The position numbers and the translations under genes were made by a program. DNA of 64,000 nt from Methanosarcina siciliae T4/M (GTDB lineage: Archaea > Halobacteriota > Methanosarcinia > Methanosarcinales > Methanosarcinaceae): the NCBI RefSeq assembly GCF_000970085.1, contig NZ_CP009506.1, positions 2,542,001-2,606,000 of the forward strand, written 5' to 3'. The notes beneath the pieces are model-generated. The model searched no databases. It was given only the letters and a program-made list of their open reading frames with translations, and was not told where the DNA came from. Shown here one piece after another: positions 9,202 to 18,401 of this stretch (position 1 is its first letter; each line of letters starts with the position of its first letter).

Positions 9202-9609
9202 ATGAAAATTAGAGTAGTCAGTTCCAGAGAAGAAATCTTTACATTGAATCCAAACGAAAGAATAGTTCACCTGGCATTCAGGCCTTCAAACAAGGATATC
9301 TTTGGATTGGTTGAAACCTGCCCGAAAATTGAAGTAATTCAGCTGCCAAAATCATACAGGCGCACGGTCTCAAGATCTATAGAGATGTTCCTGCAGATGC
9401 AGCGTGTCCAGCTTCTCGAAGGAGATGTCTGGGGACACAGGAAAGATATTAATGAATATTACAACATTCCAGCTTCAGCAATCAAAAAGATTAAAGAAAT
9501 GAAAATGGAAGGTAAATCTACAGAAGAGATCGAAAAAAGAGTTTCAAGGGAAAGTAAGCTGAACCCGGAAATGGTTAATTATATCCTGAATAAGGAAATG
9601 CCTGCCTGA
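9202..9609 (+). CDS. DUF1699 family protein
   Basis: From ATG 9202 the protein is 135 aa and begins MKIRVVSSREEI, which matches my memory of the Methanosarcina-restricted DUF1699 family. A run of five G at 9192-9196 sits at Shine-Dalgarno distance, so I prefer this start to the in-frame ATG at 9175. The N-terminal half looks alpha/beta; the C-terminal third (residues about 85-135) is helical with a helix-turn-helix-like segment (IPASAIKKIKEM). No signal or membrane segment is present. Function is not established. A weak hairpin overlaps the stop codon at 9604-9621. Confidence 0.8.
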   Translation: MKIRVVSSREEIFTLNPNERIVHLAFRPSNKDIFGLVETCPKIEVIQLPKSYRRTVSRSIEMFLQMQRVQLLEGDVWGHRKDINEYYNIPASAIKKIKEMKMEGKSTEEIEKRVSRESKLNPEMVNYILNKEMPA

Positions 9610-9867
9610 ATCCAAACAGGCACTTTATGCCCTTTGCTGGAGATTAGACCGTACAGGGATCGATTCCACATACATCAACATTTGTTATCTAATCTTCAGT
9701 TTTCTTCAGTTTTAATGCCTTTTGTTTAGTACCTTTAGTTTTAATCTTCTTTTTTAAGTATAAGATAAATTAGACATATATTCAGGAAATTTTTCAAGAA
9801 AAACCTGCCTGTTCTTCGGGAGTAAATAGGTTGAAATTTTGAGGGTTTTTGAGACATCCGGTATTTT

Positions 9868-10386
9868 CTAATTATTGATCGCCCTTTCCGCTAATTCCCT
9901 CTGTCCTATACTGTCTTCTCCCCATTTCTGTTTCGCATCTTCGCTCCAGTAAAGTTTGTACTTTCCAATCATAGATATAGGAATTGTAAAGACTTTTGAT
10001 CTTGAATTTCTGGGGGTACTGCACCTTAACCATTTATACTGGTTTTTTTCAGAGTCATATACCAGGCAGTAGTCAAGTTTAAAGGCGCGGGGTATATCCG
10101 AAGATTTATAATAAACCTGTTTTAAACCTCCTTTTGGTTCTTTTTTCTGCCTACCTCCAGGTATCTTCGCCTCTTCTTTTCTAATGTCGTCAAGATACCT
10201 TAAGCTCTTTTCGACTTCACTTTTAAAGATAATCATGTGCCATTTTAAGGATAATGGATATTGTTTTTTTAGAAGTACACTTAATTCGGCTATTAGATCA
10301 GAGTCATTTTGCGTGCTTTCAATTTCTTTCATTATTCTTTTCATTCTGGCCAGATTTGCTCTCTGTCTTTCCTGACTTGTTACCAT
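9868..10386 (-). CDS. Hypothetical protein (172 aa)
   Basis: I do not recognise a family. The N-terminal half is strongly helical and charged (residues 1-80). The C-terminal half contains beta-type segments with Trp and Tyr (YKWLRCSTPRN and YKLYWSEDAKQKW). No membrane segment, signal peptide or metal site is obvious. A start at 10386 (MVTSQERQ) is preferred; an in-frame ATG at 10401 would add five residues. It is isolated, with AT-rich DNA on both sides. Confidence 0.6.
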   Translation of the reverse strand: MVTSQERQRANLARMKRIMKEIESTQNDSDLIAELSVLLKKQYPLSLKWHMIIFKSEVEKSLRYLDDIRKEEAKIPGGRQKKEPKGGLKQVYYKSSDIPRAFKLDYCLVYDSEKNQYKWLRCSTPRNSRSKVFTIPISMIGKYKLYWSEDAKQKWGEDSIGQRELAERAINN

Positions 10387-10401
10387 AGCTATCGCCAACA
10401 C

Positions 10402-10864
10402 TCTAACATAAATACAACAGTCAGGTGTATGGAATTCATGTTATTAAGTTTTTTTGTTATTGGGGAACGAAGGGGAAATTGATAACGAAAAGAAGGAACA
10501 AATAAGAAACAATAAGACACCGGAAAAAATCAAATTACATTATAAAAAATATTAATATATTACACGAAACAACAGGACATCATGTAGAACAACGGGAAGA
10601 AAAATAGTAAATTATTTTCTAAAAGAGAAAGGATTTGATTAAAATAACTAATCCAACGTAACACAAGGAGTTCCCACTGAAAAAGTTCTGAAAAAAAAGA
10701 AGTTCGGGGTCAGGACCTGATCAACCCGGGGCATCACTTAAAAAACAGTAAGAAAGTAGAAAGAAAATCTGAAAAAATATACAGGAATGAGGTTAAACAT
10801 TATTTTTTCATGCTCAACCCACATCCCGTAGAGATGCATTCCTGAAGCTAAATTTGCCTATTAA
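10402..10864. other. AT-rich intergenic region
   Basis: About 460 bases between two minus-strand genes. Runs of A and T predominate. It lies downstream of the disaggregatase-like gene and upstream of the hypothetical gene, so it should contain the promoter of the latter. No RNA or repeat was recognised. Confidence 0.4.
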
Positions 10865-13831
10865 TTACTGCTTCAATTGCAAATTCAATTTAGGACGCTG
10901 ATTCTCACTGCCTGCCTCTGAACTGTAGAAAGCTATATAATTATTGTTTTCCGTGCGGGCTTTGATCAGAAAACCGGTATTGTCGTATTTGCCGCTGACG
11001 TATTCGCTTACCAGATCCGTCACGTCGATCTCATGGTAGCTGTTATCCGGAAGGTCGCTGCCCTTAATCGTCATTGTAGCATAAGGAGTGCTGCCCTGCA
11101 GAACCCCGTTCCTGTCGTACCAGTCTCCTCCTGCATTTTTCCAGGAAACCCTTTTGTCTTTTTTATTCCAGCTCACGTAGTCCGGGTTCCAGGAATCGGC
11201 AGGCCTGTAAATCTCAATCACAGTATCTTCCGATCTTGATTTCTCTGAAGGATAGTACCAGTATAGAGAAAGGGTCGCACTGTTTACCCCGCTATGATCA
11301 GCATACTCGCTCAGGTCAAACTGCATCAGATCTCTATACCTGCTAACTCCACTTAGCGCACCTACATCAATATAGGTTGAACTCTGGTAGACGTTTTCAG
11401 CGGAAGCTTCACGTAGTCGGTTGTCCTTTGCTCCGCTTACGGTCACATCAATAGGCTGGACATCAACCTGGTTTACAGATCCCTCTTCAGTTACAGTAAG
11501 TTTGGGTTTCTGGTTTTCATATCCGCAGTCGCTGCTATAGAAAGCTATGTAATTATTGTTTTCCGTGTGGGCTTTAATCAGAAAACCGGTATTATCGTAT
11601 TTTCCGCTGATGTATTCATTTACTAGATCGGTTACGTCCAGCTCGTAGTAACTGTTGTCAGGAAGGATACTTCCCTTGATAGTTATTGTAGCATACGGAG
11701 TACTACCCTGAAGAACCCTGTTCCTGTCGTACCAGTCTCCTCCTGCATTTTTCCAGGAAACCCCTTTGTCTTTTTTATTCCAGCTCACGTAGTCCGGGTT
11801 CCAGGAATCGGCAGGCCTGTAAATCTCAATCACAGTATCTTCAGGTCTTGTTTTTCCTGCAGGGTAATACCAGTAGAGGGAAAGAGTCGCATTACTGATT
11901 TCTTCGGAATCTGCATACTCGCTCAGGTCAAACCACATTATATCTCTGTACCGGCCAATACTCATTGCACCGACATCAATAAAGGACGAACTCTGGTAGA
12001 CGATGTCAGGCGATGCTTCACGCAAGCGGTTATCGTAGATCTCTCCTGTTATAATTGAAGGATCTTCCTGCTTAGAAGTGTCTTCCTGTTTAGAAACGTT
12101 TATGGTTGCCGTAGCTGAATCCGTCAGTTTACCATCGCTTACCATAAAGGTTACGCTGTACGTTCCTTCCTGTCCGACAGCCGGAGTCCAGGAAAAAACC
12201 CCTGATTTGCTATCAAAAGCTGCTCCGGTGGGTAGGTTCGAAGCCGAGTAACTGAGGCTGTCCCCCTCTGCATCAGAAGCACTTACTGTAAAGGTCAGAC
12301 TTTTTCCTATCTTAACAGCAGCGTCCGGAATGGAATTCATCACAGGAACCTGATTGGTAACTACTTCCGTTGTTCCGGATTTGGAAGCATACTTTGTGTT
12401 TCCGTATGTTCCTATGTTAATCCTGCCTCCGTTGTCCTGAGACTCCTTAGAATAGTCCGAAGCGCTGTATCCTGCATCGATGCAGAGGGAGCTCGTGCTG
12501 TCAGTGACCCAGCTTTTTCCGTTCCATCTTCCTGCTTTTGATTTCAGGTGGTAGTCGTGGCTGTTTCTATCGGCAAACTGGGGGTCTACTTTTAGATCAG
12601 AAGCCGAAAGCTGGACATTTCTGGAATCTCCTCCTGCATTTCCGTAGACGCAGTTGTTCTGCAGGATAAAAGAATGAGTTCCGGACAGCTCATTGTTTAT
12701 TCCGTATCCGCTTCCCCCGCCTGAAGAGGACCTGGAGTTTGAAAGTATATTGTTCCTGATAGTAAGAACAAAACCTGAACCGGAAGGAGCCGGGGAATAA
12801 ACAGTTTTCTGGACAATTCCAGCTCCGTAGGCCCCATCGATAACGTTGTTTTCAATGAGCCCGCCGAACCCGTTGGATACGATTCCTCCGATTATACTGT
12901 TGCTGGTCTTGGTTCCGGTATCATAGATCTGGTTATGGTGGACATAAACGTTTGCCGTCGAAACCGAATAGGATCCTGAGCCAAAAATCCAGATCCCTGC
13001 AAGAGCAGTTTTATAGATTACGTTGTTGTAGACTTCAATATCGTCCATTGAAGGAGTGTTATATTTCTGGATTTCAATGCCTGCTCCTCCTGAGCCTTCA
13101 GAGGTAATAACGTTGTCATGGAAGCTGGCTTTGTTTGTGTTATAAAGCCTGAGGCCACTGTTTGTCCTGCAGGTTATTATATTGCCGTAAGCTTCCACGT
13201 CAGAACAGCTACTGGCATAGAGCCCGTCGTGCCCGAGCAGGTAGATTTCGTTATCATAGAACTCGACATTTGTGCATTTATTGGTCTTCAGGCCGTCCCC
13301 GTGGTTGTTGGTCAGATACATATTATACACTTTTATGTTCTGACAGCTGCTGAGGTGGATAAGGTTATAATATCCTTTTCCGCTTACCACATTTGTATTT
13401 CCTTCCCGGTTCCCGTCGATTGTAAAACCTCGAATAGTAATGCCACTGCTTCCGGTGTTTCTTTCTTTAATCATCGGCTTCCAAGCCTCCCAGTTAGCAT
13501 TACTGACAAGCTTTATTTTTACACCGGAGTCCCCCTCGAGGATAGTATTGCTGCCGATCAGAAGCGTATCGTCAATAACATAGGTAAAAGGACCTTTGAG
13601 GTGGACAGTTGTATATTCAGAATTTTCAGCAACGAATTTAAGGGCCTGATTTATCTGAACATGGTCATCTGTTCCGTCACAATTGAAATCTCCGCTCCCA
13701 TCACCTGCTACGTAAATGACAGGTGTGGAACTTATGCATAAAGCTGCAGGAATAACCGACAGGACAAGGCAGTTTACCATAAGAAATACTACTAACTTCC
13801 TTACTAACTTCGAATTTAACAGAGCTATCAC
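10865..13831 (-). CDS. Disaggregatase-like secreted beta-helix surface protein
   Basis: A 988-aa exported protein. Residues 1-33 form a signal peptide. Residues about 45-460 are a right-handed parallel beta-helix (pectate-lyase-like) rich in Asn-ladder repeats such as DNEIYLLGHDGLYASS. Residues about 497-585 form an Ig-like domain of the putative-Ig type (VPVMNSIPDAAVKIG). Two copies of a 160-190-aa domain follow (about 598-785 and 800-988), each starting with DNRLREAS and containing NPDYVSWNKKDK. These match the disaggregatase repeat of Methanosarcina, where disaggregatase breaks down the matrix polysaccharide that holds cells in clumps. Whether this paralogue is catalytic is unknown; it may only bind polysaccharide. 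No C-terminal anchor is evident. The two repeats are very alike at DNA level, pointing to recent duplication or gene conversion. Confidence 0.9.
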   Translation of the reverse strand: MIALLNSKLVRKLVVFLMVNCLVLSVIPAALCISSTPVIYVAGDGSGDFNCDGTDDHVQINQALKFVAENSEYTTVHLKGPFTYVIDDTLLIGSNTILEGDSGVKIKLVSNANWEAWKPMIKERNTGSSGITIRGFTIDGNREGNTNVVSGKGYYNLIHLSSCQNIKVYNMYLTNNHGDGLKTNKCTNVEFYDNEIYLLGHDGLYASSCSDVEAYGNIITCRTNSGLRLYNTNKASFHDNVITSEGSGGAGIEIQKYNTPSMDDIEVYNNVIYKTALAGIWIFGSGSYSVSTANVYVHHNQIYDTGTKTSNSIIGGIVSNGFGGLIENNVIDGAYGAGIVQKTVYSPAPSGSGFVLTIRNNILSNSRSSSGGGSGYGINNELSGTHSFILQNNCVYGNAGGDSRNVQLSASDLKVDPQFADRNSHDYHLKSKAGRWNGKSWVTDSTSSLCIDAGYSASDYSKESQDNGGRINIGTYGNTKYASKSGTTEVVTNQVPVMNSIPDAAVKIGKSLTFTVSASDAEGDSLSYSASNLPTGAAFDSKSGVFSWTPAVGQEGTYSVTFMVSDGKLTDSATATINVSKQEDTSKQEDPSIITGEIYDNRLREASPDIVYQSSSFIDVGAMSIGRYRDIMWFDLSEYADSEEISNATLSLYWYYPAGKTRPEDTVIEIYRPADSWNPDYVSWNKKDKGVSWKNAGGDWYDRNRVLQGSTPYATITIKGSILPDNSYYELDVTDLVNEYISGKYDNTGFLIKAHTENNNYIAFYSSDCGYENQKPKLTVTEEGSVNQVDVQPIDVTVSGAKDNRLREASAENVYQSSTYIDVGALSGVSRYRDLMQFDLSEYADHSGVNSATLSLYWYYPSEKSRSEDTVIEIYRPADSWNPDYVSWNKKDKRVSWKNAGGDWYDRNGVLQGSTPYATMTIKGSDLPDNSYHEIDVTDLVSEYVSGKYDNTGFLIKARTENNNYIAFYSSEAGSENQRPKLNLQLKQ

Positions 13832-14915
13832 CTTACTTCTGTTTAATAAAATTTATTTAAAATTAACCTAAAAATTTATTCTGTTTATTAAGGTTTTTTG
13901 AGCTTCATGATTCGGACCTGGGATCCATTTCAACCGTAATTCATAATTTTGAGGGTACAATATCGAATCTGGCGGAGAGTATCCACTAATATAGTTTTAG
14001 ATTCCAGAATTAATCCTGAAACGTCTTCGGATCAGAGGCTATCTTCTCAAGGTAAAAAATTAAAGATAGCATAAACCATTTCCTTTTCAGGATCTGATTT
14101 CTTGCATGGATAAATTTGCAGAAATTAACAGTACAAACAAATTACACCCAATAAATGCAATTAATTTAATAAGTTATATCGTACTTTATATGTTCTATTA
14201 TAAAATAGTTATGAAAACTTAATTAATAATTTTAATATGTTTCACGAGAAAAAACTTACTACGAATACAGGAACGCAAATAGCATAATAGATAGACAAGT
14301 TTTACCTTTAAATCAGATGCTTGGTATATTACAAAAACACCCTTGATTTTTATAGAAAGATATCTTTTGCATTTGTGCCCTGACATAAACTGTAAATAAA
14401 TTTTTTAAGCTGTCTGATTTATTTCCTATATTTTTTTTGTTTAAAAGAACTAATAGGACTTTAGAAATAATAATTTTTCCAGAAGTTTTATTACTTATTT
14501 TCATTAACTAGTTGAATTATATTTATAAATAATATTAAATATAAGTGAATACATTTCCTATATCTAATCATTATTTTGCTACTCATTTGACTAAGTTTTA
14601 GTAAAGTGAGTGCTCGGTTGGGGGTTGTATTTCTCGCCTTTTAGCAGTAAATTAAGCGGTTAAGATCAGAGTTTTCAAAAAGAACAATATGTTTTTGGCT
14701 TTGTGTCTTTTTAAACAATAGCACATTTTCTGATGGATATATGCAGTTAGTGAAATGCAATTTGATTAATAGGGAGTACGAGTTTGATAAAGTGTTATTA
14801 AGTGAAAATATGTTTAATTAAATGTTATTAAGTGGAGTAAATGCTTAATTGAATGTTATAAGGGGGGGAAAAGCCGAATTAAGTGTTTTAAGTCCCGAAA
14901 GCGGGAAGTAAGAAC
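13832..14915. promoter_or_regulatory. Long divergent intergenic region with tandem repeats and a leader hairpin
   Basis: This 1.08-kb region separates two divergent genes of surface or glycan function and holds no credible gene. Near the glycosyltransferase start, 30-bp imperfect repeats lie at 14791-14820 and 14821-14850, each with the core TGTTATTAAGTG, followed by a partial copy. A short hairpin, TCCCG-AAAG-CGGGA, occupies 14893-14906, ten bases before the annotated ATG. Repeats this close to a start could bind a regulator or affect the leader RNA. Confidence 0.5.
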
Positions 14916-17327
14916 ATGATTACTTTAAGTGGGGGAAAAAAGTTGAATAAACAGTTGAAAGTCTTCTTTATAGGAACTTATGTTCCGAAAGAATGTGGAA
15001 TTGCAACATTTACTTTTGATCTTTTAAATTCGGTATCTGGTGTGCATGACGATGTACATTGCGAAGTCATTGCTCTTAATGACCCTTCCGAAACTTACAA
15101 CTATCCTGAAGAGGTCATTTTTCAAATAGAACGAAACAGACTTGAAGATTACTACAGGGCTGCAGATTTTATAAACCAGTCCGATGCGGATATCGTATGT
15201 CTTCAACATGAATTCGGGCTTTTCTGGGGAAACGCGGGAGATTATATTTTTGCTCTGCTTTCAGGAATAAACAAACCTGTAATTACCACCATGCATACGG
15301 TAATTAAGGAACCGGAACCGGAATATCGTATATCTACAGAGCAGCTCATAAGATATTCCGAAAAGCTGGTTGTAATGAGCCAGACTGCAGTCGAGATGTT
15401 AAAAGAAGTATATAAAGTTCCGGATGAAAAAATCGAGATGATTTTTCACGGCTTACCTGATTATCCGTTTAACAACTGCAAGAAGTACAAACAGAAACTG
15501 GAGCTGAAAGGATCTCCTCTTCTACTCACCTTTGGCCTGCTGAGCCAGAATAAAGGCATCGAAAGCATGCTAGAAGCTCTACCGGCACTTGTAAGACAGT
15601 ATCCTGATCTTGTGTACCTGATACTGGGTGCCACTCACCCTGTTATAAGGAAGCAATATGGTGAAAGCTACAGGCAGTATCTCACAAACAGGGTTTCCGA
15701 ACTGGGGCTCGAGAAGAACGTACTATTTCACGATAAATTTGTAGAAAAAGATGAGCTCTGCAATTATATCCTTGCCAGTGACATCTACGTATCTCCCTAT
15801 CTTTCCAAGGAACAGATAGTAAGCGGCGCTCTTACCTATGCGATTGGGATGGGAAAAGCAATAGTATCCACCCCTTACTGGTACGCCCAGGAAATGCTTT
15901 CCGAGAACCGGGGTCTGCTCGTTGATTTCGGAGACACAGAGGGCTTTAAAAATTCGCTTCTATATTTAATAGAAAACCCAGAAGAGTGTGACAAAATGCG
16001 CAGAAGGGCCTACGATTTTGGGAGGAAAATGACCTGGAAAAATATAGGAAAAGAATACAACGTGGTTTTTACCAAAGCATTAAAGCAATACAGACCCTAC
16101 TCCGGAACCCAAAACCGGTTCAATTTCCTGCCGGACCAGCTTCCCGAAATAAAACTCGACCACCTCAAACTGCTGACCGATAATGTGGGGATTATCCAGC
16201 ATACCAATCTGGGGGTTCCGGCAAGGCATTACGGGTACAGTACTGATGATATGGGTAGAGGGCTTGCTGCACTGGCCCAGCTTATCGACAGCCAGGAAAA
16301 AGCCGAAGAGCTTTGGAAATTGATTACCACCTACATGAGTTTTCTCGAACATGCCCAGACCGACACAGGACACTTCCACAACTTCATGAACTATAAAAGA
16401 GAGTTTCTGGACGAAGAAGGCAGTGAAGACACTCTGGGGCGGGCAGTCTACGGGCTTGGGCATGTGATAAGCTGCCCTTATCTTTCAAAAAACATGCGTA
16501 CTCTTGCACACACACTCATCAGTAAAGCCGGAACACAGATGGAAAATTTGAGCTACCCGCGGGCAAAAGCCTACACAATATGCGGGCTGTATGAAATGCT
16601 CAGGGCAGGCGTTGATGCGGACTCATTTGAATCAATATTTAACTCTCGCAGGGATGCTGTCAGGGCTGTAGACTCCCTCATAGACAGGGATACTTTTGAA
16701 TCCTTATTTCTCAGCCATGCCGATTCTCTGGTCGACCTGTATGAGGCTAACAGAAAAGAAGATTGGGAATGGTTTGAACCCACAGTAACTTACAGCAATG
16801 CAAAACTGAGTGAATCCCTGATCCTTGCGTACAAATACACCAAAGACCGCACTTACAGAAAAGCCGGGCTTGCCACTCTGGACTTTCTCACCGAAACCCA
16901 GTGGAAAGGCGATTTTTTTGATATAATTGGAAATAAGGGCTGGTACTCCTGGAGCGGGGAGAAACCGATTTTTGACCAGCAGCCAATCGAAGCGGGCTAC
17001 CTGACCCAGGCTTACATTTCAGCCTACGAGGCTGTTCGGGTGAGTAAATATCTGAAACTTGCAAGGTACTCTTTTGAATATTTCCTGGGCAGAAACCGCC
17101 TGCAAATTCCCATGTATGACTCATTAACAGGCGCGGTCTACGATGGGATCAACTGTGATGGGATAAACTGCAACCAGGGTGCAGAATCCGTAATCTGCTT
17201 CCTCCTGGCTTTAAGCTCTTTAAATAAATGCACAGATGAAGCTTACAGTGCCCTATTCCAGCCCTCAGCAAGGAGCGAGGGCCTGACAAAGAAAAAGAGC
17301 CTGTTAGCGGTAAATCAAATCGACTGA
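14916..17327 (+). CDS. GT4 glycosyltransferase fused to a helical (alpha/alpha-barrel-like) domain
   Basis: The protein has 803 residues. Residues about 8-410 form a GT-B glycosyltransferase of family 4: an N-terminal Rossmann-like half opening with FFIGTYVPKECGIATF, and a C-terminal half with GLLSQNKGIESMLEALP and the donor-binding region near SPYLSKEQIVSGALTYA. Residues about 415-803 are all-helical, with motifs such as HYGYSTDDMGRGLAAL and GAESVICFLLAL. They resemble the (alpha/alpha)6-barrel domain of bacterial two-domain proteins of this type. The likely role is transfer of an activated sugar, probably a mannosyl unit, to a cytoplasmic glycan. It is first in a three-gene operon, 11 bases before GH130. 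A TTG at 14943 with GGGGG seven bases before it is an alternative start. Confidence 0.85.
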   Translation: MITLSGGKKLNKQLKVFFIGTYVPKECGIATFTFDLLNSVSGVHDDVHCEVIALNDPSETYNYPEEVIFQIERNRLEDYYRAADFINQSDADIVCLQHEFGLFWGNAGDYIFALLSGINKPVITTMHTVIKEPEPEYRISTEQLIRYSEKLVVMSQTAVEMLKEVYKVPDEKIEMIFHGLPDYPFNNCKKYKQKLELKGSPLLLTFGLLSQNKGIESMLEALPALVRQYPDLVYLILGATHPVIRKQYGESYRQYLTNRVSELGLEKNVLFHDKFVEKDELCNYILASDIYVSPYLSKEQIVSGALTYAIGMGKAIVSTPYWYAQEMLSENRGLLVDFGDTEGFKNSLLYLIENPEECDKMRRRAYDFGRKMTWKNIGKEYNVVFTKALKQYRPYSGTQNRFNFLPDQLPEIKLDHLKLLTDNVGIIQHTNLGVPARHYGYSTDDMGRGLAALAQLIDSQEKAEELWKLITTYMSFLEHAQTDTGHFHNFMNYKREFLDEEGSEDTLGRAVYGLGHVISCPYLSKNMRTLAHTLISKAGTQMENLSYPRAKAYTICGLYEMLRAGVDADSFESIFNSRRDAVRAVDSLIDRDTFESLFLSHADSLVDLYEANRKEDWEWFEPTVTYSNAKLSESLILAYKYTKDRTYRKAGLATLDFLTETQWKGDFFDIIGNKGWYSWSGEKPIFDQQPIEAGYLTQAYISAYEAVRVSKYLKLARYSFEYFLGRNRLQIPMYDSLTGAVYDGINCDGINCNQGAESVICFLLALSSLNKCTDEAYSALFQPSARSEGLTKKKSLLAVNQID

Positions 17328-17338
17328 GAAGTGAGAAC

Positions 17339-18346
17339 ATGATCTGGAAGGACCACGGAGAATTATTTGTAAGGCACAAAAAAAATCCTATCCTTACTGT
17401 TGAAGACTGGCCGTATCAGGCTAATTCGGTGTTTAACCCCGCAGCCGCCATGGTTGAAGGTAAAACTCTCTTAATGGTGCGGGTTGAAGACCATAGGGGC
17501 TTTTCTCACTTTACGGTAGCCAAGAGTAATAACGGGATAGACGGCTGGGAAATTGACCCCGAACCAACTTTGACTCCGGATGCTATTAACTACCCTGAAG
17601 AGATATACGGCATTGAAGATCCACGTATAACTTATATTGATGAGATGGGAAAATGGGCTGTGGCATACACTGCTTTTTCGGATTCCGGCCCCCTCACATC
17701 CCTGGCCCTTACCAGGGATTTCCGTAATTTTGAGAGGATAGGAGCCACCCTACCTCCTGAAAATAAGGATTCTGCTCTCTTTCCGCTGCAGTTTAACGGT
17801 AAATGGGCAATGTTGCACAGGCCGGTCTCTTCGATGAGCGGGGCAAAGGCAAATATCTGGATTTCCTTTTCTCCGGATATGCGGAACTGGGGAAACCATC
17901 AGGTGCTGCTATATGCAAGGGAAGGAGGGTGGTGGGATGCCCGTAAGATAGGTTTATCCCCTCAGCCGATTCGTACATACGACGGATGGTTAATTATGTA
18001 CCACGGAGTGCGCCCAACAACATCAAAACTAAGTTATCGGCTTGGGCTGGCTCTCCTTGACCTTGAAGACCCGAGGAGAGTCCTCCACAGGTCCGAAGGA
18101 TGGGTTTTCGGACCTCGGGAACTGTATGAACGCAGTGGAGATGTTAATGATGTTGTCTTCCCATGTGGCTGGGTCCTGAATGAAGACCAGATCCGTCTTT
18201 ATTATGGGAGTGCGGATACATCGGTGTCCCTGGCGAGCGCAAAACTTAACGATGTTCTGGAGTATATCCATGAGTGCCCGGTGGAGCAGTGTCCGGCAGA
18301 ATTCTGCAGATCTTTTGAAGGACACCTGCATGCCTCTATAGAATAA
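17339..18346 (+). CDS. GH130-family glycoside phosphorylase (mannosyl-glycan type)
   Basis: This 335-aa protein has the five-bladed beta-propeller pattern of GH130. It shows the family motif EIYGIEDPRIT near residue 95, the Arg and Glu/Asp of MVRVEDHRGFSHF near 50, and HRPVSS near 160. GH130 enzymes reversibly phosphorolyse beta-linked mannosides, releasing mannose 1-phosphate; some members are hydrolases. No signal peptide is present, so it acts in the cytoplasm. It begins 11 bases after the first glycosyltransferase, and the third gene starts about 50 bases after it. The context fits recycling or trimming of an oligomannose-type glycan made by the two flanking transferases. The exact substrate cannot be read from sequence. 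Confidence 0.85.
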   Translation: MIWKDHGELFVRHKKNPILTVEDWPYQANSVFNPAAAMVEGKTLLMVRVEDHRGFSHFTVAKSNNGIDGWEIDPEPTLTPDAINYPEEIYGIEDPRITYIDEMGKWAVAYTAFSDSGPLTSLALTRDFRNFERIGATLPPENKDSALFPLQFNGKWAMLHRPVSSMSGAKANIWISFSPDMRNWGNHQVLLYAREGGWWDARKIGLSPQPIRTYDGWLIMYHGVRPTTSKLSYRLGLALLDLEDPRRVLHRSEGWVFGPRELYERSGDVNDVVFPCGWVLNEDQIRLYYGSADTSVSLASAKLNDVLEYIHECPVEQCPAEFCRSFEGHLHASIE

Positions 18347-18401
18347 AATTGGGGAAGGAACTTAATATCAAAATACCGGGGGAAGCCTTATCCGAATTGC
18401 G

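Noticed and set aside
13118..13741. A 207-codon plus-strand frame
   Set aside because: Shadow of the disaggregatase-like gene, whose beta-helix frame is unambiguous.
14313..14504. A 63-codon minus-strand frame
   Set aside because: AT-rich composition, no ribosome binding site and no recognisable motif; probably chance.
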